This document shows, piece after piece, positions 1 to 5,628 of a DNA stretch of 9,265 bases. Both the position numbers and the translations under genes were made by a program. The notes below the pieces were generated by a model. It was not told the origin of the DNA. It ran no database searches and saw only the letters and a list, made by a program, of their open reading frames with translations. The number at the start of each line of letters is the position of its first letter. Position 1 is the stretch's first letter. This DNA comes from Synergistaceae bacterium (GTDB lineage Bacteria; Synergistota; Synergistia; Synergistales; Aminobacteriaceae). The stretch lies in contig JAFRSL010000223.1 of assembly GCA_017427625.1 (NCBI GenBank), positions 1 to 9,265 on the forward strand, in the 5' to 3' direction.

Positions 1-243
1 GTGTACCTGCGTGAGAGTTTGGCACCGATAATCCGCGCAATCACGATAACGATCATAAGCCTTTTGGGACTTACTGCGATGGCTGGTGCTGTAGGAGCTG
101 GAGGACTTGGAGACTTCGCAATACGTTACGGACATGACAGGAACATGCAGGATATAACGTGGGTAACTGTCGTTGTACTCGTCGCGGGTGTGAGCGTGGT
201 TCAGTGGCTGGGTGAATACTTGGCCCGAAAAAATACACACTGA
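1..243 (+). CDS. metI: Methionine ABC transporter permease MetI, C-terminal part (5' end outside window)
   Basis: This is the last 80 residues of the inner-membrane permease of a D/L-methionine ABC importer; the gene begins before the window, so the GTG at position 1 need not be its start. The fragment carries the family's highly conserved C-terminal block: a transmembrane helix (about residues 11-32) running into the AMAGAVGAGGLGD segment, then an IRYG motif and a last hydrophobic helix (about residues 53-70) ending in a basic tail. The stop TGA is at 241-243. The next gene, metQ, encodes the matching binding protein, which supports the assignment; the ATPase MetN is presumably upstream. Known family: MetNIQ (MUT family). 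The identification is firm and only the fragment's length limits it. Confidence 0.93.
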   Translation: MYLRESLAPIIRAITITIISLLGLTAMAGAVGAGGLGDFAIRYGHDRNMQDITWVTVVVLVAGVSVVQWLGEYLARKNTH

Positions 244-268
244 CATAGTGGGATTTATGTTGTAAAAT
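240..268 (+). promoter_or_regulatory. Candidate sigma70-type promoter for metQ
   Basis: CTGACA (240-245, one mismatch to TTGACA) is followed after 17 nt by TAAAAT (263-268, one mismatch to TATAAT). The -35 box overlaps the metI stop codon. Transcription would start near 275, giving a leader of about 29 nt. A weak imperfect hairpin (GGGAT at 250-254 with ATCCC at 269-273) overlaps the same bases. metQ may therefore be transcribed on its own as well as from the metI operon. No S-box or Met-box-like riboswitch is visible in this 60-bp gap. Confidence 0.5.
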
Positions 269-303
269 ATCCCGCAAGATTTCAAGAAAGGAAGTATGAA
301 GTT

Positions 304-1131
304 ATGGCAAGAAAAGTTTTACTGTCGTTCGTTCTAGTGCTGGCGTTAATAGTCAGTGCATCAGCTGATGTAACCGTTAGGCTCGGAGTTACAGGGAGCG
401 TCTACGATGAGATGTGGCAGCCCGTCAAGGATATGCTCGCTAAAGAGGGCATCAATCTCGAAGTCATACAGTTCACGGACTACGTTACGCCGAACCGTGC
501 GCTTGCTGACGGAGACATTGACCTCAACGGCTTCCAGCACAGAATTTACTTCGCCGACGAGCTTGAGAGCAGGGGCTACAAGCTGACGAACATCGCAAAC
601 ACATTCGTCGTCCCTCTGAACCTCTACTCAATCAAGATCAAGAGCCTCGACGAAATCAAGGACGGAGACGTGATCGCAATCCCCAATGACCCAACAAACG
701 GCGGACGAGCGATAAAGGTGCTTGCGACGAGCGGCCTCATAACGCTTCGTGAGGGAGCAGGCTTCAACCCGACGAAAGAGGACATCGCGGGCTACAGCAA
801 GAAGATAACCATTCAGGAGCTTGCGGCCAACACGATACCGTCAGCACTTCCCGACATTGCGGCGGGCGTAATCAACGACACATACGCGCTCGATTACGGA
901 CTGAAAGCGAGTGATGCTGTCTTTGCTGACCAGGCGAGGGAGAAGGAGTACTGGAACCTCATCGCGGCGAGGACTTCTGACCTTGAGGACGCGGAGAAGC
1001 TGGCAGTCTACAGCAAGATTGTCGATGCGTACCACAGTGAGACGATGAAAGCGCATCTGTCGGAACTCTACGGCGGGTTCTTCAGGCCGGTTGGCTGGGA
1101 CGAGGATTTGCTTGCGCCGTTCAAGAAGTAA
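304..1131 (+). CDS. metQ: Methionine-binding protein MetQ (NlpA family)
   Basis: Periplasmic or extracytoplasmic solute-binding protein that delivers methionine to the MetNI transporter. The 275-residue product has a basic N-terminus, a hydrophobic core (about residues 5-17) and a type I cleavage site after A19-S20-A21, so the mature protein would start at D22. The mature part has NlpA/MetQ family features: an early LGVTGSVYDEMW segment, QFTDYVTPNRAL, DLNGFQHRIYF, IPNDPTNGGRA and the late INDTYALDYGL block. Unusually for MetQ there is no lipobox and no cysteine anywhere in the protein, so it cannot be a lipoprotein. The start is the ATG at 304, with AAAGGAAG at 287-294; the ATG at 296 is out of frame. 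It follows metI by 60 bp and ends just before a strong terminator. Substrate specificity for methionine, rather than another small amino acid, is inferred from the family and the neighbour. Confidence 0.92.
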   Translation: MARKVLLSFVLVLALIVSASADVTVRLGVTGSVYDEMWQPVKDMLAKEGINLEVIQFTDYVTPNRALADGDIDLNGFQHRIYFADELESRGYKLTNIANTFVVPLNLYSIKIKSLDEIKDGDVIAIPNDPTNGGRAIKVLATSGLITLREGAGFNPTKEDIAGYSKKITIQELAANTIPSALPDIAAGVINDTYALDYGLKASDAVFADQAREKEYWNLIAARTSDLEDAEKLAVYSKIVDAYHSETMKAHLSELYGGFFRPVGWDEDLLAPFKK

Positions 1132-1143
1132 GGGAAAACGTTG

Positions 1144-1178
1144 CCCCCTTAGCGTGATGGCTGAGGGGGAATTTTTTT
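1144..1178 (+). terminator. Rho-independent terminator of the met operon
   Basis: A 10-bp stem (1144-1153 with 1160-1169, one G-U pair) closes a 6-nt loop; after two A residues it is followed by seven T residues (1172-1178). It lies 12 nt after the metQ stop and fits termination of metIQ transcription on the + strand. Confidence 0.93.
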
Positions 1179-1493
1179 ATGCAGGCTGAAGTTTGTGTGT
1201 CAATTAACGCCTGAATGACAGTCTGCTACGTAAAAAGTGTAATAAAGTGCTGTGTACACTCTTTCGAATTTTCCTCGTTCTTTCCCGCTTTTGGCGGACA
1301 TTTCCTGTCCTCTTTCGGCGAACCTACTTGAGTTGGTACGGCAGTCCAGAGGCTTTAACTTCCCCCCTAGCCGGAGGTAGCCGGATTTCTCCGGATTGGT
1401 GTTTCCTGTCCAGCACACTGACATTACGTAGCAGATTATTCCTCCTTATTGATTTTGTCAAGTATGCTTTCCGTAACACTTTATATCACGATT
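1179..1493. other. Gene-poor intergenic stretch
   Basis: I find no convincing gene here. Open frames exist on both strands (for example 1247-1555 on + and 1200-1424 on -), but neither has a usable ribosome-binding site at normal spacing or a recognisable domain. What can be seen is a 12-bp inverted repeat pair (1222-1233 and 1424-1435), a repeated 10-mer TTTCCTGTCC (1301-1310 and 1402-1411), several CCGGA-rich short hairpins near 1370-1396 and, on the minus strand, a perfect TTGACA followed by AAGGAGG (1447-1441) with no properly spaced start codon after it. This looks like decayed accessory sequence. Confidence 0.6.
1222..1435. repeat. 12-bp perfect inverted repeats enclosing about 190 bp
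   Basis: TCTGCTACGTAA at 1222-1233 is the exact reverse complement of TTACGTAGCAGA at 1424-1435. The enclosed 190 bp has no transposase domain that I can recognise. Total size (214 bp) and terminal inverted repeats fit a small non-autonomous element of the MITE type, but I see no target-site duplication in the immediate flanks, so this remains a candidate. A minus-strand open frame of 74 codons starts (ATG at 1424) at the inner edge of the right repeat and runs through the whole element. Confidence 0.45.
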
Positions 1494-1622
1494 TTACACT
1501 TGTTTGTTATCTAGCTCTTTCTCCTCAAACTCTAACGCTTCATATTCACGCCTGAAATCATCATCTTTCATCTGCTCGTTAAGGAAGTCTCGGAATTTAG
1601 TCGTCATTGTTAGCTTTCTCAT
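1494..1622 (-). CDS. Small ORF resembling the N-terminal leader of a HigA/XRE-type antitoxin; probable remnant
   Basis: A 42-codon frame (ATG at 1622, or ATG at 1607 for a 37-residue product; stop TAA at 1496-1494). From the second Met the product begins TTKFRDFLNEQMKDDDF and continues RREYEALEFEEKELD. This acidic amphipathic pattern, FxxFLxEQxKDxxFxxEYEAL, resembles the leader that precedes the helix-turn-helix in a common class of XRE antitoxins paired with RelE/HigB-like toxins. Here the frame stops before any helix-turn-helix, and no toxin gene is recognisable upstream, so it is most likely a truncated remnant. A free-standing small protein cannot be excluded. The ribosome-binding site is weak (AGAAAG before the ATG at 1607). 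A -10-like TATAAT lies at 1664-1659. The resemblance is from memory of the family, not an alignment. Confidence 0.4.
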   Translation of the reverse strand: MRKLTMTTKFRDFLNEQMKDDDFRREYEALEFEEKELDNKQV

Positions 1623-1657
1623 AAAAATACAGCTTCAAAGTTCTTCATAATTTTGAT

Positions 1658-1687
1658 GATTATACTATGTCCCATAATGCTATAATC
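1658..1687. promoter_or_regulatory. Two facing -10 elements in a palindrome (deacetylase promoter region)
   Basis: GATTATA (1658-1664) and TATAATC (1681-1687) are inverted copies. Each strand therefore carries a perfect TATAAT: 1681-1686 on +, and 1664-1659 on -. Neither has a good -35 box; the position 17 nt upstream reads GATTAT in both directions, which is the other copy. The + box would give a leader of about 26 nt to the deacetylase ATG at 1719, and the - box about 30 nt to the small ORF at 1622. The palindrome could equally be an operator. Confidence 0.45.
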
Positions 1688-1718
1688 AGGCCGATAAATT
1701 TCAATCGGGAGAATATTT

Positions 1719-2399
1719 ATGCTGCGAAGAATAATGCTTTTGTCATTGACGGTATTCATGTTCATCGAGTGGGGGCCTCTAACGGATGAGCGCGAGAAAT
1801 TCGGAATCGCTAAAGGTAATCCATTCATCAAGGAAGTTGTGCTGACTTTCGACGACGGTCCGCGTGAAACTGGTATGCAGGAACTTGACGCGGTAATGTC
1901 CAGCTTCGATGTTAAGGCAACATTCTTCCTCGTCGGGAAATTTGCCGAACGTTTCCCGCACATAACGCTAATGCTACACCGTCAGGGCTATGAGCTTGCA
2001 AACCACACATACACTCACCCACGACTCTACACAGATCACACAGATCACATAGTCCGTCAGGCTGAGAGGTGCGATGAGGTTTTGGAGAACTTGGGCATTC
2101 GGAAGACTAGATTTCTCAGGCCGCCCGGAGGACACTTCAACATGGAAATCTTCAACGCCATGAGAAGAATGAACCTCAAGCTCGGATTATGGTCGCTCAA
2201 CACTGCTGACTACACGGGCCGTCCACCTGAGGAAATCTACAACCTCATTGCCGGAAGCGTAAGGAACGGCGACATTATCCTCATGCACTCTGGAACACCG
2301 AATACTGTTGAGGCATTGCCGCGAGTCATAAGGGAGCTTAAACGCAGAGGGTTCACGATTGTGAGGCTTGAGGATATGTGGAATGAAGGAAGGACTTAA
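1719..2399 (+). CDS. Polysaccharide deacetylase (NodB / carbohydrate esterase 4)
   Basis: A 226-residue metal-dependent deacetylase that removes N- or O-acetyl groups from a cell-envelope glycan such as peptidoglycan or chitin-like oligomers. All five CE4 motifs are visible: TFDDGP at 43-48 (catalytic base D45, metal ligand D46), HTYTH at 96-100 (metal ligands H96 and H100), RPPGG at 134-138, the W158 to D164 segment, and ILMHSG at 186-191 with H190. A short hydrophobic N-terminus (about residues 4-18) acts as a signal peptide or anchor; no lipobox is present. The start ATG at 1719 has GGGAGA at 1707-1712. The protein is a minimal NodB domain without extra carbohydrate-binding parts. It stands alone between the gene-poor stretch and a convergent Rpn gene. 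Its exact substrate (peptidoglycan N-acetylglucosamine or other) cannot be read from the sequence. Confidence 0.9.
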   Translation: MLRRIMLLSLTVFMFIEWGPLTDEREKFGIAKGNPFIKEVVLTFDDGPRETGMQELDAVMSSFDVKATFFLVGKFAERFPHITLMLHRQGYELANHTYTHPRLYTDHTDHIVRQAERCDEVLENLGIRKTRFLRPPGGHFNMEIFNAMRRMNLKLGLWSLNTADYTGRPPEEIYNLIAGSVRNGDIILMHSGTPNTVEALPRVIRELKRRGFTIVRLEDMWNEGRT

Positions 2400-2463
2400 C
2401 CGCAAAAATTCCGCCTTAGCTTTTTGCAACTCGAATCCGCAGTCAATATACCCAGCCCAAAAT

Positions 2464-2497
2464 ATAAAGTAACCCCTCCCGCTAGAAACGAGAGGGG
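2464..2497 (-). terminator. Hairpin terminator after the rpn gene, between convergent genes
   Basis: CCCCTC (2473-2478) pairs with GAGGGG (2492-2497), and two more G-C pairs can form inside after one mismatch. Read on the minus strand the stem is followed by a T-rich run (TTACTTTATATTTT), which fits termination of the dha-rpn transcript 13 nt after its stop. On the + strand the stem is followed by A/T-mixed sequence, so it may act weakly on the deacetylase transcript too. Confidence 0.65.
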
Positions 2498-2509
2498 ATA
2501 AATATTTCA

Positions 2510-3529
2510 TTAAGCTAAACTAATTCCGAGATTTGCAGCCAAAGCCCTTATTGCTTCCTCTGAGAGACGGCTGATTTCCTCAATCAGTGTCAGAGGAAGA
2601 TTCTTTCTGAGCATGTCCCTTGCAACACGCTCTTTTTCCTCGTTGCGACCTTCGGCGCGACCTTCGGCACGTCCTTCAGCACGCCCTTCAGCACGTCCTT
2701 CAGCACGTCCTTCAGCACGTCCTTCAGCACGTCCTTCAGCACGTCCTTCAGCACGTCCTTCTTCTAGACCTTCAGCGCGACCTTCCTCGCGCCCTTCTTC
2801 GCGCCCTTCCCAGAGCATTCGGCGGCGTTCTTTCTCTTCATCGTATTCCGTAAGATACATACCTTTCACCTCAGCTTTGTGGGCAATCAGAAACCTCTTC
2901 AGCAGAAAGTCGTCAGGCATCTCCGCAATCGCTGCGTCAACTGCCACATCAACGTTGCCCATAGTCTTCTGATTCACCCTTATCCTGTCGATAAGCCACG
3001 CATATTCCTCAAGAGACTTGCAGGCTTCCATCAGGTTCTTGTTACGGCCATAATTGATGTTCAGCATCCTGACCGTAACCTCAATATCACCGTCATCAGC
3101 TCCAAATGCATCACTGAGACGCAGTACCTTCTCTTCCGGCTGGCTTCCGGTTCCGTTGTAGAAGCATATACACTTTGGCTTCGGGAGTTTATTCAGCCTC
3201 CTGCCGTACCTGTATATGTCCTTCTCGGTCATGTACTTGTCATACAACTGCCCGGCATAAACCAGAAAGCGCACGGGAAGATTCGGATTGAATGACGACT
3301 GCTGCTCCCAAAGCTCCATCGTTGAATCAATCATTACAAGCAGTGAGACATCGTTCTTCGTTCCCATGTAGATTACGTCATCTATCGTCGTGAACTCGAT
3401 AACCTCCGGGTCTGCATAATTCGAGCCGTTAAGCGCGTTATACAGGCTCAGTGTCCACTCTTTGTGCTCTTCATTCCCGAATATGAACTTGAACAGCCTG
3501 TCCTTATGCTTCTTGTTAGTCTGACTCAT
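2510..3529 (-). CDS. Rpn family recombination-promoting nuclease / putative transposase (PD-(D/E)XK fold)
   Basis: A 339-residue Rpn-type protein. Known family members are DNA nucleases once annotated as transposases, and several act as phage-defence toxins. The N-terminus KDRLFKFIFGN (residues 9-19) is the family signature. The catalytic region shows D60 (NDVSLLV) and the E75-x-Q77 variant of the nuclease motif followed by NPNLPVRFLVY. FYNGT (123-127), LRLSDAF (136-142) and MLNINYG are further family blocks. The C-terminal third has TEYDEE, then about fourteen EGRx tetrapeptides (about residues 240-294), then an amphipathic end (LIEEISRLSEEAIRALAANLGI). ATG at 3529 lies 3 nt after the dhaK stop with only a too-close AGGGA, so translation probably depends on dhaK termination. 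Conserved residues begin at once, so no later start is likely. No frameshift is seen, and the gene appears intact. Confidence 0.88.
   Translation of the reverse strand: MSQTNKKHKDRLFKFIFGNEEHKEWTLSLYNALNGSNYADPEVIEFTTIDDVIYMGTKNDVSLLVMIDSTMELWEQQSSFNPNLPVRFLVYAGQLYDKYMTEKDIYRYGRRLNKLPKPKCICFYNGTGSQPEEKVLRLSDAFGADDGDIEVTVRMLNINYGRNKNLMEACKSLEEYAWLIDRIRVNQKTMGNVDVAVDAAIAEMPDDFLLKRFLIAHKAEVKGMYLTEYDEEKERRRMLWEGREEGREEGRAEGLEEGRAEGRAEGRAEGRAEGRAEGRAEGRAEGRAEGRAEGRNEEKERVARDMLRKNLPLTLIEEISRLSEEAIRALAANLGISLA
2649..2816 (-). repeat. In-frame tandem repeat, 14 units of 12 bp, inside the rpn gene
   Basis: Read on + the units start CCTTC every 12 bp. Six consecutive copies (2685-2756) are identical CCTTCAGCACGT; the unit at 2673 differs at its last base, that at 2661 at one base, and the outer units diverge more. 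On the coding strand each unit encodes E-G-R-A or a variant (EGRE, EGLE, EGRN at the edges). Identity at the DNA level in the middle shows recent expansion by slippage or unequal exchange. Because the unit is 12 bp, copy-number change alters the length of the linker without breaking the frame. Confidence 0.97.
2858..2872 (-). promoter_or_regulatory. Internal ribosome-binding site and ATG inside rpn
   Basis: GAGGTG (2872-2867) stands 8 nt (from GAGG) before an in-frame ATG (2860-2858, residue 224 of the nuclease). It would make a 116-residue C-terminal protein containing the EGRx repeats and the end helix but no nuclease domain. The Shine-Dalgarno match and spacing are better than those of the full-length start at 3529. 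Whether it is used is inference, drawn from the internal small antitoxins reported for E. coli Rpn genes. Confidence 0.5.
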
Positions 3530-3532
3530 TCC

Positions 3533-4528
3533 CTAGAACTGAACAAACGCAGGCGTATCTGCCGGAGCATCAAGATACTTCTTCAGCTCATCATCAAGTT
3601 TCAGAAGCGTTACCGAAAAGCCCTCCATGTCGAGCGATGTCATATAGTTGCCGACGATCGTCTTCGCAACTTTCAAGCCTTTGCCCTCGACGACTTCCTT
3701 CACGTGCTTGTTCGCAACAAGAAGCTCCATCAACGGAGTACCGCCCATTCCGTTGACCAGAACAGCAACCTCGTCGCCCTTCGCGTAAATCCCTTCTGCA
3801 AATATTTTCTCGAGAAGTTTATCCGCGATGTTGTTAACGTCCGAAATCTTCTCCCTGTGTGTGCCGGGTTCGCCGTGAATACCGATTCCGATTTCAATCT
3901 CGTCGCCGGCAAGCTCAAAGCTAGGTTTCCCAGCCGCAGGAACAGTGCAGGCATTGACAGCCATTCCCATTGAGCGGACGTTAGCGATTACCTTCTCGGC
4001 AACTCTCTTGACTTCCGAAAGTTCAGCCCCAGACTCAGCGCATGCTCCAGCGATTTTGTGGACTAGGACAGTCCCGGCGATTCCTCTGCGCCCTGTCGTC
4101 CATGTCGAATTTTCAACAGCTACATCGTCGGCAACTACCACATGCTCAACCGTTATGCCATCGTCAGCGGCCATCTCCTCAGCCATCTCGAAGTTCATGA
4201 CATCGCCCGTATAGTTCTTGATGACGAGAAGGACACCCTTTCCGCCGTTCACTGCTTTGACAGCCTCGTAGACCTGGTCAGGAGTCGGTGACGTGAAGAC
4301 CTCGCCCGCAACTGCACCGTCAAGCATTCCGCGCCCAACGAATCCGCCGTGTGATGGCTCATGTCCCGAACCGCCGCCCGATACTAACGCGACTTTCGGT
4401 GTCGCACCTTTCGCGCGAACGAGAACGTTGAAGCCCTCAAGCCTCTTAACGTACTGGGGGTAAGCCGCCGTCATTCCGTCGAGCATCTCGTCCACTATGT
4501 TGTCTACCTTGTTGATTAACTTCTTCAT
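3533..4528 (-). CDS. dhaK: PTS-dependent dihydroxyacetone kinase, substrate-binding subunit DhaK
   Basis: The 331-residue subunit binds dihydroxyacetone covalently and receives phosphate from DhaL to give dihydroxyacetone phosphate for glycolysis. Key residues sit at the positions known from E. coli: GGGSGHEP at 51-58 with H56, D109 in KNYTGD (general acid/base), and H218 in GIHGEPG (hemiaminal bond to the substrate). Length matches the PTS-type subunit of about 330-356 residues; the ATP-binding domain of single-chain kinases is absent. The start ATG at 4528 has AAGGAGG at 4542-4536, which overlaps the dhaM stop (TAA at 4543-4541). It is third in the order dhaL-dhaM-dhaK, and its stop (3535-3533) is 3 nt before the rpn start. 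Cytoplasmic. Confidence 0.96.
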   Translation of the reverse strand: MKKLINKVDNIVDEMLDGMTAAYPQYVKRLEGFNVLVRAKGATPKVALVSGGGSGHEPSHGGFVGRGMLDGAVAGEVFTSPTPDQVYEAVKAVNGGKGVLLVIKNYTGDVMNFEMAEEMAADDGITVEHVVVADDVAVENSTWTTGRRGIAGTVLVHKIAGACAESGAELSEVKRVAEKVIANVRSMGMAVNACTVPAAGKPSFELAGDEIEIGIGIHGEPGTHREKISDVNNIADKLLEKIFAEGIYAKGDEVAVLVNGMGGTPLMELLVANKHVKEVVEGKGLKVAKTIVGNYMTSLDMEGFSVTLLKLDDELKKYLDAPADTPAFVQF

Positions 4529-4540
4529 GATTTTTCCTCC

Positions 4541-4936
4541 TTATAATTTGCTTGCCTCGCGGGACTCTTCAGCCGCCGTGAGAACACTGTCAACACTTCC
4601 GCCGCCTGCAGCCTCAACTACCGCGCATACCGCACCTTCAACAATCGGAGCATCAGCAATCACCGCGTTAATCTCGCGGCCCTCGTCCTCCAAAATCTCA
4701 ATCGCTGACTCAGCACTCATTATCGCGCTTCCAATGTCGGCAAGTATCACAACACCGCTGCCCGTGTCAGCCTCGACAATAGCGTCCGCAATTCTCTGAG
4801 CGTCCGTTCCCGTTGAACCATCCTCAAGTCCGCCGGCAGGTATGATTTTGTCATAACCCTGTGCCATTTCGCGGGCAAGGTCGCATACACCCTCCGCAAT
4901 CTTCCAGCTATGAGAGACTATAACAATCCCGACCAT
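4541..4936 (-). CDS. dhaM: Dihydroxyacetone kinase phosphotransfer subunit DhaM, EIIA-only form
   Basis: A 131-residue EIIA-mannose-like protein that passes phosphate from HPr to the ADP bound on DhaL. H9 in the N-terminal GIVIVSHS motif is the expected phosphorylated histidine; GGLEDGSTGT (35-44) and ILADIGSA (64-71) are family blocks. The HPr-like and enzyme I-like domains fused to DhaM in E. coli are absent, so the general PTS proteins must supply phosphate; they are not in this window. The start ATG at 4936 lies 1 nt after the dhaL stop, with AAGGGGG in the end of dhaL as ribosome-binding site, so the two are translationally coupled. Confidence 0.94.
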   Translation of the reverse strand: MVGIVIVSHSWKIAEGVCDLAREMAQGYDKIIPAGGLEDGSTGTDAQRIADAIVEADTGSGVVILADIGSAIMSAESAIEILEDEGREINAVIADAPIVEGAVCAVVEAAGGGSVDSVLTAAEESREASKL

Positions 4937-4937
4937 G

Positions 4938-5561
4938 TTACGCCCCCTTCATGAAGTCGCGTATAGCTTCAAGCGTAATCATGGCCGACGTTGCGCCCGG
5001 GTCTTGATGGCCGATGCTTCGTTCACCGAGATAGCTTGCGCGTCCTTTTGTGGCGATTATGGTCTTGGTGTACTCGACGCCTTCCTTTGCCGACTCACAT
5101 GCTGCCTCCAAAGCTCCAGCCATGTCCGAGCCTTCAGCGATTTTTGCCGAGAAAGTTTCAGCCGCCGGAATTATAGCGTCAAGCATTGTCTTTTCGCCGC
5201 GAACAGCCTTTCCGCGCTTCTGTATTCCCGCGATCGCCGCCTCAAGTACAGCCTTCATATCTTCGGGAGTGAGTTCAGTTTTGCCGGCTGTGATTTTCCC
5301 CGCCTCCATGTAAGCCGTACCATAGAGAGGCCCTGAAGCTCCGCCAACTTTCGAGAGCAGCGTCATTCCCGTCTTCTTGAGTGTTGCGCCTATGTCCGTA
5401 TCATCGGGTGACAGCTTCTCCATTACCGCCTGAAACCCGCGAGCCATATTGATGCCGTGATCCGAGTCGCCTATTTCGCGGTCTAACTCGGTGAGAAAAT
5501 CTTTGTTGGCCGTTATTCGCTCTGCTATCATTGAGAGACATTTGTAGATTCCGCCCTGCAA
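4938..5561 (-). CDS. dhaL: Dihydroxyacetone kinase nucleotide-binding subunit DhaL
   Basis: A 207-residue subunit that holds ADP/Mg as a permanent cofactor, is rephosphorylated by DhaM and transfers phosphate to the substrate on DhaK. The metal-binding motif LDREIGDSDHGINM carries D27, D32 and D34; GMTLLSKVGGASGPLYGT and the C-terminal GRASYLGERSIGHQDPGA are the other family signatures. Length and end points agree with E. coli DhaL. The start is a TTG at 5561, chosen because GGAGG (5574-5570) lies 8 nt upstream and conserved residues begin soon after. It is the first gene of the cluster, about 67 bp after the tRNA-Pro terminator; the -35/-10 evidence in that gap is weak (TTGTAA, 16 nt, TATTCT). 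No dhaR/dhaS/dhaQ regulator is present here. Confidence 0.96.
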   Translation of the reverse strand: MQGGIYKCLSMIAERITANKDFLTELDREIGDSDHGINMARGFQAVMEKLSPDDTDIGATLKKTGMTLLSKVGGASGPLYGTAYMEAGKITAGKTELTPEDMKAVLEAAIAGIQKRGKAVRGEKTMLDAIIPAAETFSAKIAEGSDMAGALEAACESAKEGVEYTKTIIATKGRASYLGERSIGHQDPGATSAMITLEAIRDFMKGA

Positions 5562-5628
5562 TTTCGTAACCTCCTGCTTGAAAAAATTTGTGTGATGATG
5601 GAAGAATATTACACCAAAATTTCGTTAC

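Noticed and set aside
244..303. Possible SAM/S-box riboswitch before metQ
   Set aside because: The gap is only 60 bp and holds just a weak imperfect hairpin; no riboswitch core fits.
1200..1424. Minus-strand 74-codon ORF across the inverted-repeat element, with a C-terminus vaguely like those of IS605-type TnpB proteins
   Set aside because: No zinc-finger or RuvC-like motif is visible, the AAGGAGG is 16 nt from its ATG, and the resemblance is too loose to support a gene or a TnpB remnant.
1247..1555. Plus-strand 102-codon ORF in the gene-poor stretch
   Set aside because: No ribosome-binding site, no domain, composition of non-coding sequence, and it overlaps the minus-strand small ORF.
1619..1963. 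Minus-strand ORF ending in an ATGA overlap with the small antitoxin-like ORF, considered as its toxin partner
   Set aside because: Most of it is antisense to the conserved deacetylase CDS and shows no HigB/RelE pattern; the overlap seems accidental.
2401..2427. A/T-rich hairpin (GCAAAAA with TTTTTGC) after the deacetylase, considered as its terminator
   Set aside because: The stem is weak and is not followed by a T run; the GC-rich hairpin at 2473-2497 is a better candidate.
2649..2816. Possible CRISPR array
   Set aside because: The repeats are contiguous 12-mers without spacers and lie in frame inside a coding sequence.
2613..2972. Plus-strand ORF with an SARP repeat (and a second one at 2620-2853)
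   Set aside because: These are antisense readings of the rpn tandem repeat; a 12-bp repeat keeps several frames open, and neither has a ribosome-binding site or a known domain.
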